Origin: Thermococcus sibiricus MM 739 | GTDB taxonomy: Archaea; Methanobacteriota_B; Thermococci; Thermococcales; Thermococcaceae | Assembly (NCBI RefSeq): GCF_000022545.1 | Contig: NC_012883.1 | Span: forward strand, 736,276 to 800,275 | Length of the DNA stretch: 64,000 nt | Direction of reading: 5' to 3' | Part shown: positions 1-8,751 of the stretch, piece by piece | Layout: each line of letters opens with the position of its first letter | Numbering within the stretch: position 1 is the first letter of the stretch | Position numbers and translations under genes: made by a program | Notes under the pieces: model-generated | Databases searched by the model: none | The model's input: the letters and a program-made list of their open reading frames with translations, nothing else | Told to the model about the DNA's origin: nothing

Positions 1-272
1 CCTTAAAGGCGATGCTTTTTTGGTGTAAATACATTGTCTAGGTTATCATTAATGAATATAATAACCGGTAACTCCAATTTGAAGTCTTTTGAGTAAACTT
101 CAGTGTACTTAATTCCAGAACCAGTATTGTATAAGGAGTATTCTTTTGTCTCTATCAATATTTCCCTTATCAAGCAGTTGTTTCAATCCTGTTAAGGTTG
201 CACCACCTTCTGGAAACGCAAACATGCCTTCTCTCGCAAGTTCTTTGAAGCTTTGAGGAGTTTCTCATTACA
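1..272 (-). pseudogene. Threonine synthase C-terminal remnant
   Basis: Reading the minus strand, a stretch starting FKELAREGMFAFPEGGATL and ending near DRDKRILL resembles the C-terminal part of PLP-dependent threonine synthase, whose family reads roughly EGIFxxPEGAATL then NTGSGxKY. The second motif, YNTGSGIKYTEVYS, is present but in another frame, so a single-base shift lies near 140. No intact N-terminal part with the PLP lysine is seen upstream; the next bases are stop-rich. The gene may continue past the left edge only at its 3' end, so it is a decayed remnant. The family call is from memory of motifs; another fold-type II PLP enzyme is possible. Confidence 0.55.
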
Positions 273-460
273 AATCCCTCAACATCAGTAGAAGATTGTT
301 TTCCTTAAGTTTTTCTATAACTCTTGTTTAATATTGCCGGTCTTCTTCTAAAGCATGAGATTTGGAAAAGAAAAAAGTCAAAATATCTAGATAACCATCG
401 TTTAGGCCCTTCGCTCTTGGAGGCTCATTATCAAATATTCTTGATCTTTTACATTTTTCC

Positions 461-497
461 TCTGAAAGCCTCGCCCTTTTGGGTGGGGAAGAGGCCA
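461..497 (-). repeat. Transposon-end-like GC-rich hairpin
   Basis: An 8-bp stem (469-476 with 481-488, TTTT loop) flanked by AAAG and GAGGCC. It matches, in reverse orientation, the hairpin at 25191-25222 (shared core AAGGGCGAGGCTTTC). In Thermococcales such hairpins commonly lie at the right end of IS200/IS605-type elements carrying tnpB. No tnpB is adjacent here, so this is either a solo end left by decay or a transcription terminator for the short gene ending at 507. Confidence 0.5.
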
Positions 498-506
498 GTT
501 TATGAA

Positions 507-617
507 TTAGCATACCATTTTTTGGAAGTTCATTGCTTCATATTTTGCATACTCTTTCTGAACTTCAGGCTTTCTTTCTTTTCCCCAAAATCCTCTTAAA
601 TTCTTAAAACTTATCAT
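507..617 (-). CDS. 36-residue protein, small family copy A
   Basis: A short ORF (MISFKNLRGFWGKERK...) of 36 residues with a good ribosome binding site, GGTGAGACG, just before its ATG at 617. It matches the short ORF at 47290-47400 at about 23 of 36 residues; many nucleotide differences are synonymous, which argues that both are translated. The roughly 60 bases upstream are also conserved between the two copies. The peptide is basic and probably a single amphipathic helix with an FW pair near residues 10-11 and an NFQ motif near the end. No known family is recognised. It sits in a decayed region beside a transposon-like hairpin, so association with mobile DNA is possible. Confidence 0.6.
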   Translation of the reverse strand: MISFKNLRGFWGKERKPEVQKEYAKYEAMNFQKMVC

Positions 618-627
618 TCGTCTCACC

Positions 628-675
628 AATTAATAATAGAATGCTCAAACTACAAGGATATATCGATCAAAAATG
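628..675 (-). promoter_or_regulatory. Conserved leader upstream of small gene A
   Basis: Read on the minus strand, this block contains CATTTTTGATC, then CCTTGTAGTTTGA, then TCTATTA before the ribosome binding site. The same elements in the same order and spacing precede copy B at 47231-47273. Conservation of non-coding sequence between the two loci suggests a 5' leader or binding site carried with the gene. Its function is unknown. Confidence 0.5.
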
Positions 676-711
676 CTCAATAGGGATAGAAATTCTAGAA
701 GCGTTTCAAAA

Positions 712-722
712 GATATTTAAGT
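712..722 (+). promoter_or_regulatory. TATA-like element for ABC operon
   Basis: The A/T-rich stretch GATATTTAAG, about 55-65 bases before the chosen ATG at 779, fits an archaeal TATA box with transcription starting near 745. This is a by-eye call without an obvious B-recognition element. Confidence 0.35.
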
Positions 723-778
723 CTCTTTAGATTATCATTTGTTAGTTGAAATGAACATTTACGTCGATGGTGTTGAGT

Positions 779-1717
779 ATGGAACATGTGATTGAAACTA
801 AAGACCTCACCAAATTTTTCGGAAAGAGGAACATAATCTATCATCTAGATCTCAAAGTTCCTAAAGGAGTGGTTTATGGCTTCTTAGGGCCCAACGGTGC
901 TGGTAAAACCACCACCATCAAAATGCTCACGGCTGCTCTAAGGCCTACCTACGGAGAAATAAGAATTTTTGGTCTCGAAATACCCCAGAAGAGAGTCGAA
1001 ATTATGAAAAAGGTTGGTTACATGCCGGAAATTCCGATAGCGTATGAAGACATGACGATTGTGGAGTTCTTGACTTATATGGGAAGACTTTCGGGGTTAA
1101 AAAAAGAAAAAGCAATGGAACAAACGAAAGAGCTAATGAGGTATGTAGGTGTAGGAAGGCTGGCATTAAACAAGATAAAAGAACTTTCTTCAGGTCAAAA
1201 ACAACGGGTGGCATTTGCTTCAGCGTTGATTGCAGATCCCGAGCTTTTAATACTTGATGAACCCACAGCTAATCTTGATCCATTAGGAAGAATTGAATTT
1301 ATAGGGAAGATAATTTCTCTTGCAAAAGAGGGAAAAACGATTTTTGTAAGCTCTCATATAGTAAGTGAAGTGGAGAAAATGTGCAATTATGTGGGCCTTA
1401 TAAATCAGGGCCGTTTAATAGCCCAAGGGAGAGTAAGCGAACTGACGCAAATCGAGGAAACCGAGTACGATATAATAACTTCTGACAATGGAAAAGCATG
1501 TGAATTTTTACGAGAAAAACCGTATGTAAGAGAAATTTGGGAAGAAGAGGGGACTATAAGAGTTCAAGTGGATCCCAGATTCTTAGACGAATTCTTTCTT
1601 CAATTTCCAAAATATTTAACCTCTCAAGGCATTCGTTTAAAGTTGTTCAGGCCTCACACAAGTCCACTTGAAAGAATTCTCATGGAAAAGTTCAATATAG
1701 GTGAGGAAAGTGATTAG
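779..1717 (+). CDS. ABC transporter ATP-binding protein (ABC-2 type)
   Basis: This 312-residue nucleotide-binding subunit should power the membrane protein encoded next. Visible motifs are Walker A GPNGAGKTT (residues 37-45), the signature LSSGQ (136-140), Walker B LLILDEP (156-162) and the switch histidine at 193. A C-terminal region of about 100 residues after the ATPase core is typical of the CcmA/NatA-like branch. The ATG at 779 is preferred to the upstream ATG at 767 because GGTG lies six bases before it. The gene overlaps the start of the permease gene by a few bases, so the two are translationally coupled. The substrate is not evident. Confidence 0.93.
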   Translation: MEHVIETKDLTKFFGKRNIIYHLDLKVPKGVVYGFLGPNGAGKTTTIKMLTAALRPTYGEIRIFGLEIPQKRVEIMKKVGYMPEIPIAYEDMTIVEFLTYMGRLSGLKKEKAMEQTKELMRYVGVGRLALNKIKELSSGQKQRVAFASALIADPELLILDEPTANLDPLGRIEFIGKIISLAKEGKTIFVSSHIVSEVEKMCNYVGLINQGRLIAQGRVSELTQIEETEYDIITSDNGKACEFLREKPYVREIWEEEGTIRVQVDPRFLDEFFLQFPKYLTSQGIRLKLFRPHTSPLERILMEKFNIGEESD

Positions 1718-2498
1718 TGTTTTGTACCAAAACGAGGTTTATAGGCTTTTGAAATCCAGAAGATTCAAAGTAATGCTTGTTCTGATGCTCCTACCGGTTG
1801 TAATCTATTTTTTCACTCATGAGGAAATAACTGAGTATAGTGCAAAAGCTCTCAAGATATCATTCCAGATAAATATTTCTCAATTTCTAATAAATTTTTG
1901 GGCGAGTGTAATTGGCCAACTCATTGTGATAATTATCATGAGTGACTTACTGGCCAGTGAAATAGACAGAGGAACAATAAGACTTCTTTTGGTGAAACCA
2001 ATAAAGAAAAGTGAAATAGTCTTTGGTAAATTCTTTTCGGGAATCACAACTGTGAGTTTGATCTTCGGAATTCCATACCTGGTGATGGAAATATACATGG
2101 TACTTCTCTACAAATCGGGGTTTGAAGGGTTTACAGCGACATTTGATGACTTTTTGTATGCTCTAGGTGTTACCATTCTTGTGCTTGGAAGCTTAGGTGC
2201 GGTTTCGATGCTACTTTCTGTAATTCTTTCAAGACCACTCTATGCTTCATTAGCGAGTTTTGGCCTAGTCTTCACAGCCCAGTTTATACTTCCTCAGCTA
2301 CCATTTTTTGACAACCCTGAACGCTTTAATTTAAGCTACCAGATAGGTGTTCTCCTGAAGAGAGGGTTTACACTCCACACCGGGTTAGACACATATAAAG
2401 GAGATGCAACTATGAGTGCCCTGTTTTTCCTTAGTGTTATTTTACTTTCCTTAACTTTTACTCTGTTAGGTCTTTACAGAAAGGAGTATGAGGGATGA
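1710..2498 (+). CDS. ABC-2 type transporter permease
   Basis: A membrane protein of about 262 residues with roughly six hydrophobic segments. The cytoplasmic stretch SEIDRGTIRLLLVKPI is the hallmark of ABC-2/NatB-like permeases, where it couples to the ATPase. The GTG at 1710 follows GGTGAGG at the usual spacing and overlaps the ATPase stop; an in-frame GTG at 1701 is the alternative. It lies between the ATPase gene and a large secreted protein and probably forms the exporter channel. Substrate unknown. Confidence 0.88.
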   Translation: MISVLYQNEVYRLLKSRRFKVMLVLMLLPVVIYFFTHEEITEYSAKALKISFQINISQFLINFWASVIGQLIVIIIMSDLLASEIDRGTIRLLLVKPIKKSEIVFGKFFSGITTVSLIFGIPYLVMEIYMVLLYKSGFEGFTATFDDFLYALGVTILVLGSLGAVSMLLSVILSRPLYASLASFGLVFTAQFILPQLPFFDNPERFNLSYQIGVLLKRGFTLHTGLDTYKGDATMSALFFLSVILLSLTFTLLGLYRKEYEG

Positions 2499-2501
2499 GC
2501 C

Positions 2502-4655
2502 ATGAAGAGGTTCTTAACAATCTTTATCCTGCTTCTCTTTGTTCAAAATGCTCTTGCTCTCTCAGTTGAGCTTGGAATAGATGAAGTATTGGTGGTTGAC
2601 AACACTACCGTAACATTTGATGTTGCAGAGAATAACCCAGACTTGGTTTTCTTAATCTTGGAAAGTGGAAATGAAAGTGTTCTTAAAGCTCTTCATTTTG
2701 GAGAAAGCATTTCTTTTAGAGTGGTGAATTATACAGTGGGCAGTCTTGATGTTGAGACTCTCACCCTTAAGCTCCATATCCTTGGAAATTACTCTAGAAT
2801 TGAAGTTGTGAAAAGAAAAGATATAGACATTACTCTGTTAGAGGCCTTTGATAAGTATTTAAAAGTGAAGATTAGGAACACCGGATATTATGAGATTAAT
2901 GATACTTTATTGATTTCTTCTCAGGGCATTGTCATAAGAGAACAGGAATTGTATTTGAGGCCCGGTGAAGAGGTGATTGTAAAAATAATGCCTCCCTACA
3001 ATCAGTTGACCTTCACCTTGGAGGAGGCAAAAATCTCGAAGAGTATTGTAATCTCTTCTTTAGAGAGTCTTGTGACAATTGATAGGATATGGAGGGACGA
3101 TAAGCTCCACGTGGTTCTTAAAAACCCTGGAGATGCTGTTAATGCTACAGTCAAACTACTCTTTAGTGGGATGACCATTGATAAGAAAGAGGTTACAATT
3201 GGTACTAATGAACAAAAAGAAATTATTTTTGAAAAGGATGTTACTCAAGGTACAATAGTTGTGGATTATGGGGTTATAACTCAGGAAAGCTTTTACTTTG
3301 AAGCGCCGATGATTTCCCTCGTAAAAACAGTGAAGGAAGGAGAAAAACTTCAAATATGGCTGAGAAATGAGGGTGACCAAAAATTTGAGGGAAAAGCTAC
3401 TGTTTATCAAAATGGCGTGATAGTGAGTGAACCATATTACCTTGATGTAACCATTCCTCCAGGGGAAGAAGTTTCGGTGGAATTTATTGTCCCTGAAGAT
3501 GCCCAAATCTTGACAATTGGATTAACAGCTCAATCATATTCGGCCACTTTCCCGGTTTCAATTAAGACCGAACTGGAGGCAAAGGCTGTAAACTCCTATG
3601 CCAATGCCATTCTTGGAGGAACAACAAGCTATGCTGTTGTTATCATTGGGAACGGAAAAGTGCAATTTGGGGTTGAGGGATTACCGGAGTCAATAAAAGC
3701 ATATTTCTACTACGGAGATACCCAAGTTAGAGAGCTAGATGTGGTTCAGAACGCTCAGGTATCTCTTGTCCTGAAACTTCCAAATCTTCCGCAAGGCTTT
3801 GTTTTGAATGAGCCTATAGAGTTCAATGTGACTGTAAATGATATTAAAATTCCACTGAAACTTGAGGTTACCGGAATGGGAATTTTGTCGGTTTATGGTG
3901 ATAATTGGCTGGCAAAGCTTAATTACACAAGTGAATATCATCATGCAGGATTACCATACAGGTTTGCAGGAAATGAGATAACTCCACCATTTGTTTTTGA
4001 GCCATTGGATGGAGAAAAGATTGCAATAATTTATGGGAGATACATAAGGCAGGGTAAAGATGTAAGAATTCATCTTTTAGACTCTTCAGGGAAAATAGTG
4101 CAATCTTCAACCCAAGAAAGGGGTAGAAGTGACTTCCTTATCTTTAACCTTAATAAATTCATGCTAATGATTGAGGGTGAAAACTACTTTGATGGGGCAT
4201 TATTAGTTGCAGATTACTTGAGAGAACTGAAGAACATAAGTTTTGAACTTAAAAAAAGAGAATTTGGAGAAGGTCTGAGAACATTTATTATAAATGCGAC
4301 TTCACTCAGAGGCCAAAGATTGCAGTTTTCTCTAACTTCTGATAAAGATGTTGAGCTAAGGGCCTACTATTTTACCCTTAACAATGAAAAAGAGAACTTT
4401 GACCCACTATCTACAAACTTTAAAGGGGTCTTCAAAGATAAAAGAAAATCCATTAATGGGGAGATTGGCATAAGGAGCTACGAAGACTTCGTGGCCATAG
4501 CTCTTATCGGAGAGGGGAACGTTACTTTAGAGTTTAAAACCACAAGAGGAGGTCCTGAGGTTAGTGAATTAGCATCGAGAGAAGTTTATCTCTTGATCTT
4601 GGGCTTAATTGCCCTCTTGGCACTGGTAATATATTTAGAAAAGAAAATGGGGTGA
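2502..4655 (+). CDS. Secreted, C-terminally membrane-anchored protein of ABC operon
   Basis: A 717-residue protein with an N-terminal signal sequence (hydrophobic about residues 5-19) and one C-terminal transmembrane helix (about 690-712) followed by a basic tail EKKMG. The long middle part is rich in beta-strand patterns and NxS/T sequons, suggesting several Ig-like or CARDB-like extracellular domains. It starts three bases after the permease stop, so it belongs to the ABC-2 operon and may be the outward-facing partner or a substrate-handling protein. No enzymatic motif is seen. Family not recognised. Confidence 0.8.
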   Translation: MKRFLTIFILLLFVQNALALSVELGIDEVLVVDNTTVTFDVAENNPDLVFLILESGNESVLKALHFGESISFRVVNYTVGSLDVETLTLKLHILGNYSRIEVVKRKDIDITLLEAFDKYLKVKIRNTGYYEINDTLLISSQGIVIREQELYLRPGEEVIVKIMPPYNQLTFTLEEAKISKSIVISSLESLVTIDRIWRDDKLHVVLKNPGDAVNATVKLLFSGMTIDKKEVTIGTNEQKEIIFEKDVTQGTIVVDYGVITQESFYFEAPMISLVKTVKEGEKLQIWLRNEGDQKFEGKATVYQNGVIVSEPYYLDVTIPPGEEVSVEFIVPEDAQILTIGLTAQSYSATFPVSIKTELEAKAVNSYANAILGGTTSYAVVIIGNGKVQFGVEGLPESIKAYFYYGDTQVRELDVVQNAQVSLVLKLPNLPQGFVLNEPIEFNVTVNDIKIPLKLEVTGMGILSVYGDNWLAKLNYTSEYHHAGLPYRFAGNEITPPFVFEPLDGEKIAIIYGRYIRQGKDVRIHLLDSSGKIVQSSTQERGRSDFLIFNLNKFMLMIEGENYFDGALLVADYLRELKNISFELKKREFGEGLRTFIINATSLRGQRLQFSLTSDKDVELRAYYFTLNNEKENFDPLSTNFKGVFKDKRKSINGEIGIRSYEDFVAIALIGEGNVTLEFKTTRGGPEVSELASREVYLLILGLIALLALVIYLEKKMG

Positions 4656-4657
4656 GT

Positions 4658-6343
4658 TCAGAAGATCAATGGGGCCCTGTACTCGCCCCAAACCTCTCTT
4701 AGAACGTCCGTAACTTCTCCAAGGGTTGCAAGGTGTTTATGGGCCTCTATGATGTATGGCATTAGATTCATGTCTTCGCTTTCAGCAGCTTTTCTTAGCT
4801 CGTTTAAAGCTTCTTCTACTTTCTTGTTGTCCCTTTCACTTCTTAGCTTCTTAAGTCTCTCAATTTGCTTGTCTCTGATGCTTGGATCGACTTTGAGAAT
4901 CTCGACATCTAGGGGTTCATCAACAATAAACTCATTTACACCCACTATAATTCTCTTCTTCTCTTCCACTTCTTTCTGGTACTTGTAGGCTGAGTCTGCA
5001 ATCTCTTTTTGGATGTAACCCCTTTCGATGGCCTTCATCATACCACCCATGGCCTCAATCTTCTCGATGTACTTCATGGCCTCTTCTTCTATGTGGTCGG
5101 TGAGCCACTCTATGTAATATGAACCTCCAAGCGGGTCAATAGTGTCAACAACTCCGCTCTCGTAGGCAATAATTTGTTGTGTCCTTAAGGCAATTCTAAC
5201 GCTCTTCTCCGTTGGGAGTGAAAGAGCCTCATCATAACTGTTAGTGTGAAGTGATTGAGTACCTCCCAAAACTGCAGCGAGAGCTTGGATGGCAACTCTA
5301 ACTATGTTGTTTTCAGGTTGTTGGGCCGTGAGCGTTGATCCACCAGTCTGAGTGTGAAACCTCAAAAGCATTGATCTCGGATCCTTTGCATTGAACTTCT
5401 CTTTCATTATTCTGGCCCATAATCTTCTGGCTGCTCTAAATTTTGCAATCTCCTCTAAGAAGTTGTTGTGTGCATTGAAGAAGAAGCTTAACCTTGGAGC
5501 AAATTTATCGACGTCCATGCCTCTTGCAATAACTGCCTTTACGTATTCAATACCATCGGCGAGGGTGAAGGCAACCTCCTGTACAGCGTTTGCTCCAGCT
5601 TCCCTAATGTGATATCCGCTTATACTTATTGAATTCCACTTTGGAACATGCTCTGCACAGTACATTATGATGTCTGTTGTTAATCTCATTGACGGCTGTG
5701 GCGGGAAGATGTAAGTTCCCCTGGCAATGTACTCTTTTAGGACATCATTTTGTACGGTTCCTCTCAGTTGATCTTGTGGGACTCCCTGTTTTTGACCCAC
5801 AAGAATATACATAGCTAAAAGGTTGGCAGCTGTAGCATTAATTGTCATTGAGGTGGAGACCTTATCTAGGGGAATTCCATCAAATAGTATTTCCATGTCC
5901 TTAAGAGAATCAATAGCTACACCAACTTTACCAACCTCACCCTCTGCCATGGGGTGATCGGAGTCATAACCAATTTGTGTTGGCAAATCAAAAGCGACAC
6001 TTAAACCAGTTTGTCCTTGCTCCAAGAGGTATTTGTAACGCTTGTTACTCTCTTCAGCAGTCCCAAATCCAGCGTACTGTCTCATTGTCCATAATCTTCC
6101 TCTATACATTGTGGCATAAACCCCTCTTGTGAAGGGATATTGACCTGGGAAGTTAAGCTTTTCCAAGTAATCCCAGTGCTCGAGATCGGCAGGTGTATAA
6201 GTTCTTTTAATTTCAAAACCATCATCAGTCATGAATTTCTCTTTTCTTTCTGGCCTTTTTGCAATAAAGGGTTTTACAGTTTTTTCATTCCACTCCTCTT
6301 CAGTCTTTTTAATCTCCTCTATCTTCTTTTTATCGAAAGTCAT
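4658..6343 (-). CDS. Methylmalonyl-CoA mutase, large (catalytic) subunit
   Basis: This 561-residue protein matches the catalytic TIM-barrel part of methylmalonyl-CoA mutase, which interconverts succinyl-CoA and (R)-methylmalonyl-CoA with adenosylcobalamin. The characteristic stretch [19 protein letters not shown], which contacts the substrate, is near the N-terminus, and [20 protein letters not shown] follows. The B12-binding domain is absent; as in other archaea it is expected on a separate small subunit, which is not in this window. The ATG at 6343 is preferred because GGTGGTG lies just before it; a GTG at 6352 is in frame. It converges on the ABC operon with a two-base gap. Confidence 0.95.
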   Translation of the reverse strand: MTFDKKKIEEIKKTEEEWNEKTVKPFIAKRPERKEKFMTDDGFEIKRTYTPADLEHWDYLEKLNFPGQYPFTRGVYATMYRGRLWTMRQYAGFGTAEESNKRYKYLLEQGQTGLSVAFDLPTQIGYDSDHPMAEGEVGKVGVAIDSLKDMEILFDGIPLDKVSTSMTINATAANLLAMYILVGQKQGVPQDQLRGTVQNDVLKEYIARGTYIFPPQPSMRLTTDIIMYCAEHVPKWNSISISGYHIREAGANAVQEVAFTLADGIEYVKAVIARGMDVDKFAPRLSFFFNAHNNFLEEIAKFRAARRLWARIMKEKFNAKDPRSMLLRFHTQTGGSTLTAQQPENNIVRVAIQALAAVLGGTQSLHTNSYDEALSLPTEKSVRIALRTQQIIAYESGVVDTIDPLGGSYYIEWLTDHIEEEAMKYIEKIEAMGGMMKAIERGYIQKEIADSAYKYQKEVEEKKRIIVGVNEFIVDEPLDVEILKVDPSIRDKQIERLKKLRSERDNKKVEEALNELRKAAESEDMNLMPYIIEAHKHLATLGEVTDVLREVWGEYRAPLIF

Positions 6344-6458
6344 TAGCACCACCGTAGGGAGTTATGCTTTAAGCCTATAAAAATCTTTTACATATTCAAA
6401 GGGTTTGCTTTCTATTGGACATTTTATCCAGCCTTTAAAAAATCAGGAAAAAAAAGAG

Positions 6459-7031
6459 TTAAGCTTTCCACTTTGGATTGTCCTTGACGACTACTTTTCC
6501 TTTCTCATCAACCACTATCTTGGAAAATCCCTTTTCTGCAATTGTTCCATAGTCATGGCCAGCATCTGCAGGATATAGTGCGAGGAATATGAAGGGTTCC
6601 TTGCCAGTGTTAATCGTCCTGTGGGCCCAATAGGGAGGTACATAAACTATAGTACCAGGTTTCATCGGTATCCATCTTGCTTCTCCTTCTGGAGTCTGAA
6701 GCAGCATTCCTCCTTTGCCTTTAAGACCAAAATAAACCTCAGCTCTGTCTATTTTTGAGTGGTAGTGACCTTTGGTCATGAAGAATTCATTTCCAACTTT
6801 TCCAGGATATAAAACAGTAGTCGCAAAATTTAAGTCGCCTTCTTTTTCCTCTTGTTCAATAGCGTAAACTTCGTAAATTATCGGATCCCCATCTTCTATC
6901 ATTTTTTTCCATGCCTCTTCATCTATGAAATATCCTTTCATGTCGCTGAGTCTTCTGATGCTTTTCTTTGCGTTCTCGATAATTCCAGTTTCAAAATTAA
7001 GTTTGACACCAAATGGCTCTTTGTACTCCAT
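6459..7031 (-). CDS. pgiA: Glucose-6-phosphate isomerase, cupin type
   Basis: A 190-residue cupin isomerase that converts glucose 6-phosphate to fructose 6-phosphate in the modified Embden-Meyerhof pathway of Thermococcales. The metal-binding residues known from the Pyrococcus enzyme are present: His89 and His91 in GHYHSK, Glu98 in RAEVYF and His137 in YWAHRT. The length equals that of characterised archaeal cupin PGIs, and the C-terminus DNPKWKA is typical. It is separated from its neighbours by short spacers and is probably transcribed on its own. Confidence 0.97.
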   Translation of the reverse strand: MEYKEPFGVKLNFETGIIENAKKSIRRLSDMKGYFIDEEAWKKMIEDGDPIIYEVYAIEQEEKEGDLNFATTVLYPGKVGNEFFMTKGHYHSKIDRAEVYFGLKGKGGMLLQTPEGEARWIPMKPGTIVYVPPYWAHRTINTGKEPFIFLALYPADAGHDYGTIAEKGFSKIVVDEKGKVVVKDNPKWKA

Positions 7032-7133
7032 ATTCCCACCTCTATCCTCAGCTATATGTTTTCATTATTTAACTTTTCTCATTTATCTAAACTCTTCTCT
7101 GTCTTTTGGATCAAAGCCTCGAAAAGAAAAACT

Positions 7134-7715
7134 TTATAGAAGAGATTGAAAGAGAAATGAAACTCCTATTGCAACTGCCCAGTAACCTGGATTCCATCTA
7201 AATACTTTATAACCATCTAAGGGAGGAATTGGGAGGAGGTTAAATAGAGCTAACAAAAAATTAACATAGGCAGTATAATAGAGGGAGACTCCCAGTATTC
7301 CCGAGATTTTTCCAAGAGTTAATAATGCTAGTGCAAAAATCCCTACTGTGATATTCGTGATGGGACCTGCTAGACTAATCTTCCCATAAATTTCTCTATC
7401 TTGCCATCCTGCATAAAGAGAATAAACTTGAACTGCTCCTACAGCAGCGAAGATGAATCTCAACCCTAGGAGTTTATTTATTATACCCGCAAAGAGTGCA
7501 AGCATGATCCCAGTGTCCCACCGTTTGTAAATCGCGTAGTATCCATACTTCCTAGCAACTTGTCGATGGGCAATCTCGTGGAAAACAAAGGCTGTAAAGA
7601 TTCCTAAAGCTACATAGGGGATTGCAGTTAATTCAAAACTGGAAAAAACAAGTGTAAGGACGATAAAAGAGATGGTTAGGTCTTCAAGTTCTTGCTTTTT
7701 AAGTTCCATAGGCAT
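7134..7715 (-). CDS. Site-2 protease-like membrane metalloprotease (M50)
   Basis: A 193-residue multi-pass membrane protein carrying HEIAHRQVARKYG (HExxH zinc motif) near residue 46 and NLLPIPPLDGYKVFRW (the third zinc ligand Asp in an NxxPxxxxDG context) near residue 160. Both are hallmarks of the S2P/M50 intramembrane protease family. It begins four bases after the stop of the small KH gene, so the two are co-transcribed. Substrates are unknown; the family cleaves membrane-anchored regulators. Confidence 0.9.
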   Translation of the reverse strand: MPMELKKQELEDLTISFIVLTLVFSSFELTAIPYVALGIFTAFVFHEIAHRQVARKYGYYAIYKRWDTGIMLALFAGIINKLLGLRFIFAAVGAVQVYSLYAGWQDREIYGKISLAGPITNITVGIFALALLTLGKISGILGVSLYYTAYVNFLLALFNLLPIPPLDGYKVFRWNPGYWAVAIGVSFLFQSLL

Positions 7716-7718
7716 TCT

Positions 7719-7910
7719 TCATCTACCTCTAATTTCGATTTTCTTTCCTAAGACTAGCTCTGCAGCTCTTACAGCACTCCCACCGCTTCCTACTGCTATC
7801 CTAACCTGGTCTTTTGGAACATAGACAATCACTTTATCTCCTTCATATTCGATCTCAAGTATGTCTACCTTAAGCATGCGTTTTAGTTCTTCCCTCATCT
7901 TCGACCCCAT
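7719..7910 (-). CDS. Small KH-domain (NusA-like) protein
   Basis: A 63-residue protein whose second half, VPKDQVRIAVGSGGSAVRAAELVLGKKIEIRGR in part, has the pattern of a NusA-type KH domain with the GxxG-like loop GSGGSA. The chosen ATG is at 7910; an ATG at 7898 preceded by GGGGT would give a 59-residue protein starting MREELKRM and may be the true start. It lies directly upstream of the site-2 protease gene in the same operon. RNA binding is inferred from the fold only. Confidence 0.75.
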   Translation of the reverse strand: MGSKMREELKRMLKVDILEIEYEGDKVIVYVPKDQVRIAVGSGGSAVRAAELVLGKKIEIRGR

Positions 7911-7954
7911 TGAAAATTGGAAGAGGAGAATATAAGTTTTAGGGAGTCAAAATA

Positions 7955-8416
7955 CTAATCAACTTTTACCTTATAGAGGGTTGTCGTTGGTTTTGGTGGT
8001 AGAAGCTCTATTGTTTTGTCGGCAATGTTTTGAAGTGCTTCACTTACTTTTTTTTCAGGTGCAATAACTATTACATCTTTTCCCATTCGTTTAGCTTCAA
8101 AAACAAGGGGCATGAAATGAGCATCTCTGGTGGCCAAAGCTAAAACGTTTATTCTTGGGTTGTAAATTATTTTCATTCCCTCAACTGCTACAGCAACATC
8201 AACGCGACCATTGACCATAACAGACTCTAAGCCACTATCAATGATGCTCTTGAGTAGATTTGAGGAAAATTCATAGTTTATCACAACTTTCCCCACAACA
8301 ATTCTTCCAATGTCATTTAAAGCATACAAAATATCCTCTAGACTAATATCAAATTTGCTTAGTAGAATATTGGGACCATTAATAACAAGGCCGATTTGTG
8401 GGTATTTGTCCTCCAT
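7955..8416 (-). CDS. NYN-domain protein, paralogue 1 (first acid replaced)
   Basis: A 153-residue single-domain protein of the NYN/PIN-like family (TIGR00288-type archaeal proteins). The strand-1 motif reads LVINGPNIL, where the two paralogues at 26446 and 26921 have LI(I)DGPNIL, so the usual first catalytic Asp is Asn13. The later TRDAHF motif keeps its Asp. The family fold is that of metal-dependent RNases, but the missing acid makes activity doubtful. The ATG at 8416 follows GAGGTGGTG; a GTG at 8428 is in frame. Confidence 0.85.
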   Translation of the reverse strand: MEDKYPQIGLVINGPNILLSKFDISLEDILYALNDIGRIVVGKVVINYEFSSNLLKSIIDSGLESVMVNGRVDVAVAVEGMKIIYNPRINVLALATRDAHFMPLVFEAKRMGKDVIVIAPEKKVSEALQNIADKTIELLPPKPTTTLYKVKVD

Positions 8417-8529
8417 TGACAGCACCACCTCAACAAAGGTTCATTGAATATTTCTATTATGGGGATTCCTCTTTTTTCTAAGAATTCTTTATATCACTAT
8501 AAGCGTAAACGTGTAGTCTTCTTACTTTA

Positions 8530-8751
8530 TTATTCCATTTTCAGGTAGTAATTCTTGATGTCTTCTTTGCCAATTTTCAATAAAGTTTCTACATTTTTTG
8601 AAATATTAACCGGAGGTTTTATTACTTTATAAGTTAAAACATAGTTGTATTGTTGATCTCTATATTGTTTAAATTCTTCAAGGCAGGAAATGCACTGTCC
8701 AATTGTTCTGTTTTTAACTGTGTAATATCTGGTTATTATTTTGATTTCCAA
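8530..8751 (-). CDS. Unknown small protein, co-transcribed with cupin
   Basis: A 73-residue ORF starting with TTG at 8751, preceded by GGATGTGAT. It overlaps the end of the cupin gene by 16 bases, which suggests coupling. It contains a CISC pair near residues 20-23 and is otherwise charged and lysine-rich. No family recognised; the reality of the gene rests on context and the ribosome binding site. Confidence 0.45.
   Translation of the reverse strand: MEIKIITRYYTVKNRTIGQCISCLEEFKQYRDQQYNYVLTYKVIKPPVNISKNVETLLKIGKEDIKNYYLKME

Noticed and set aside
324-599. A 91-codon plus-strand ORF near the left edge
   Set aside because: It runs antisense to the better supported 36-residue gene and through the hairpin; its composition is hydrophobic and without family resemblance.
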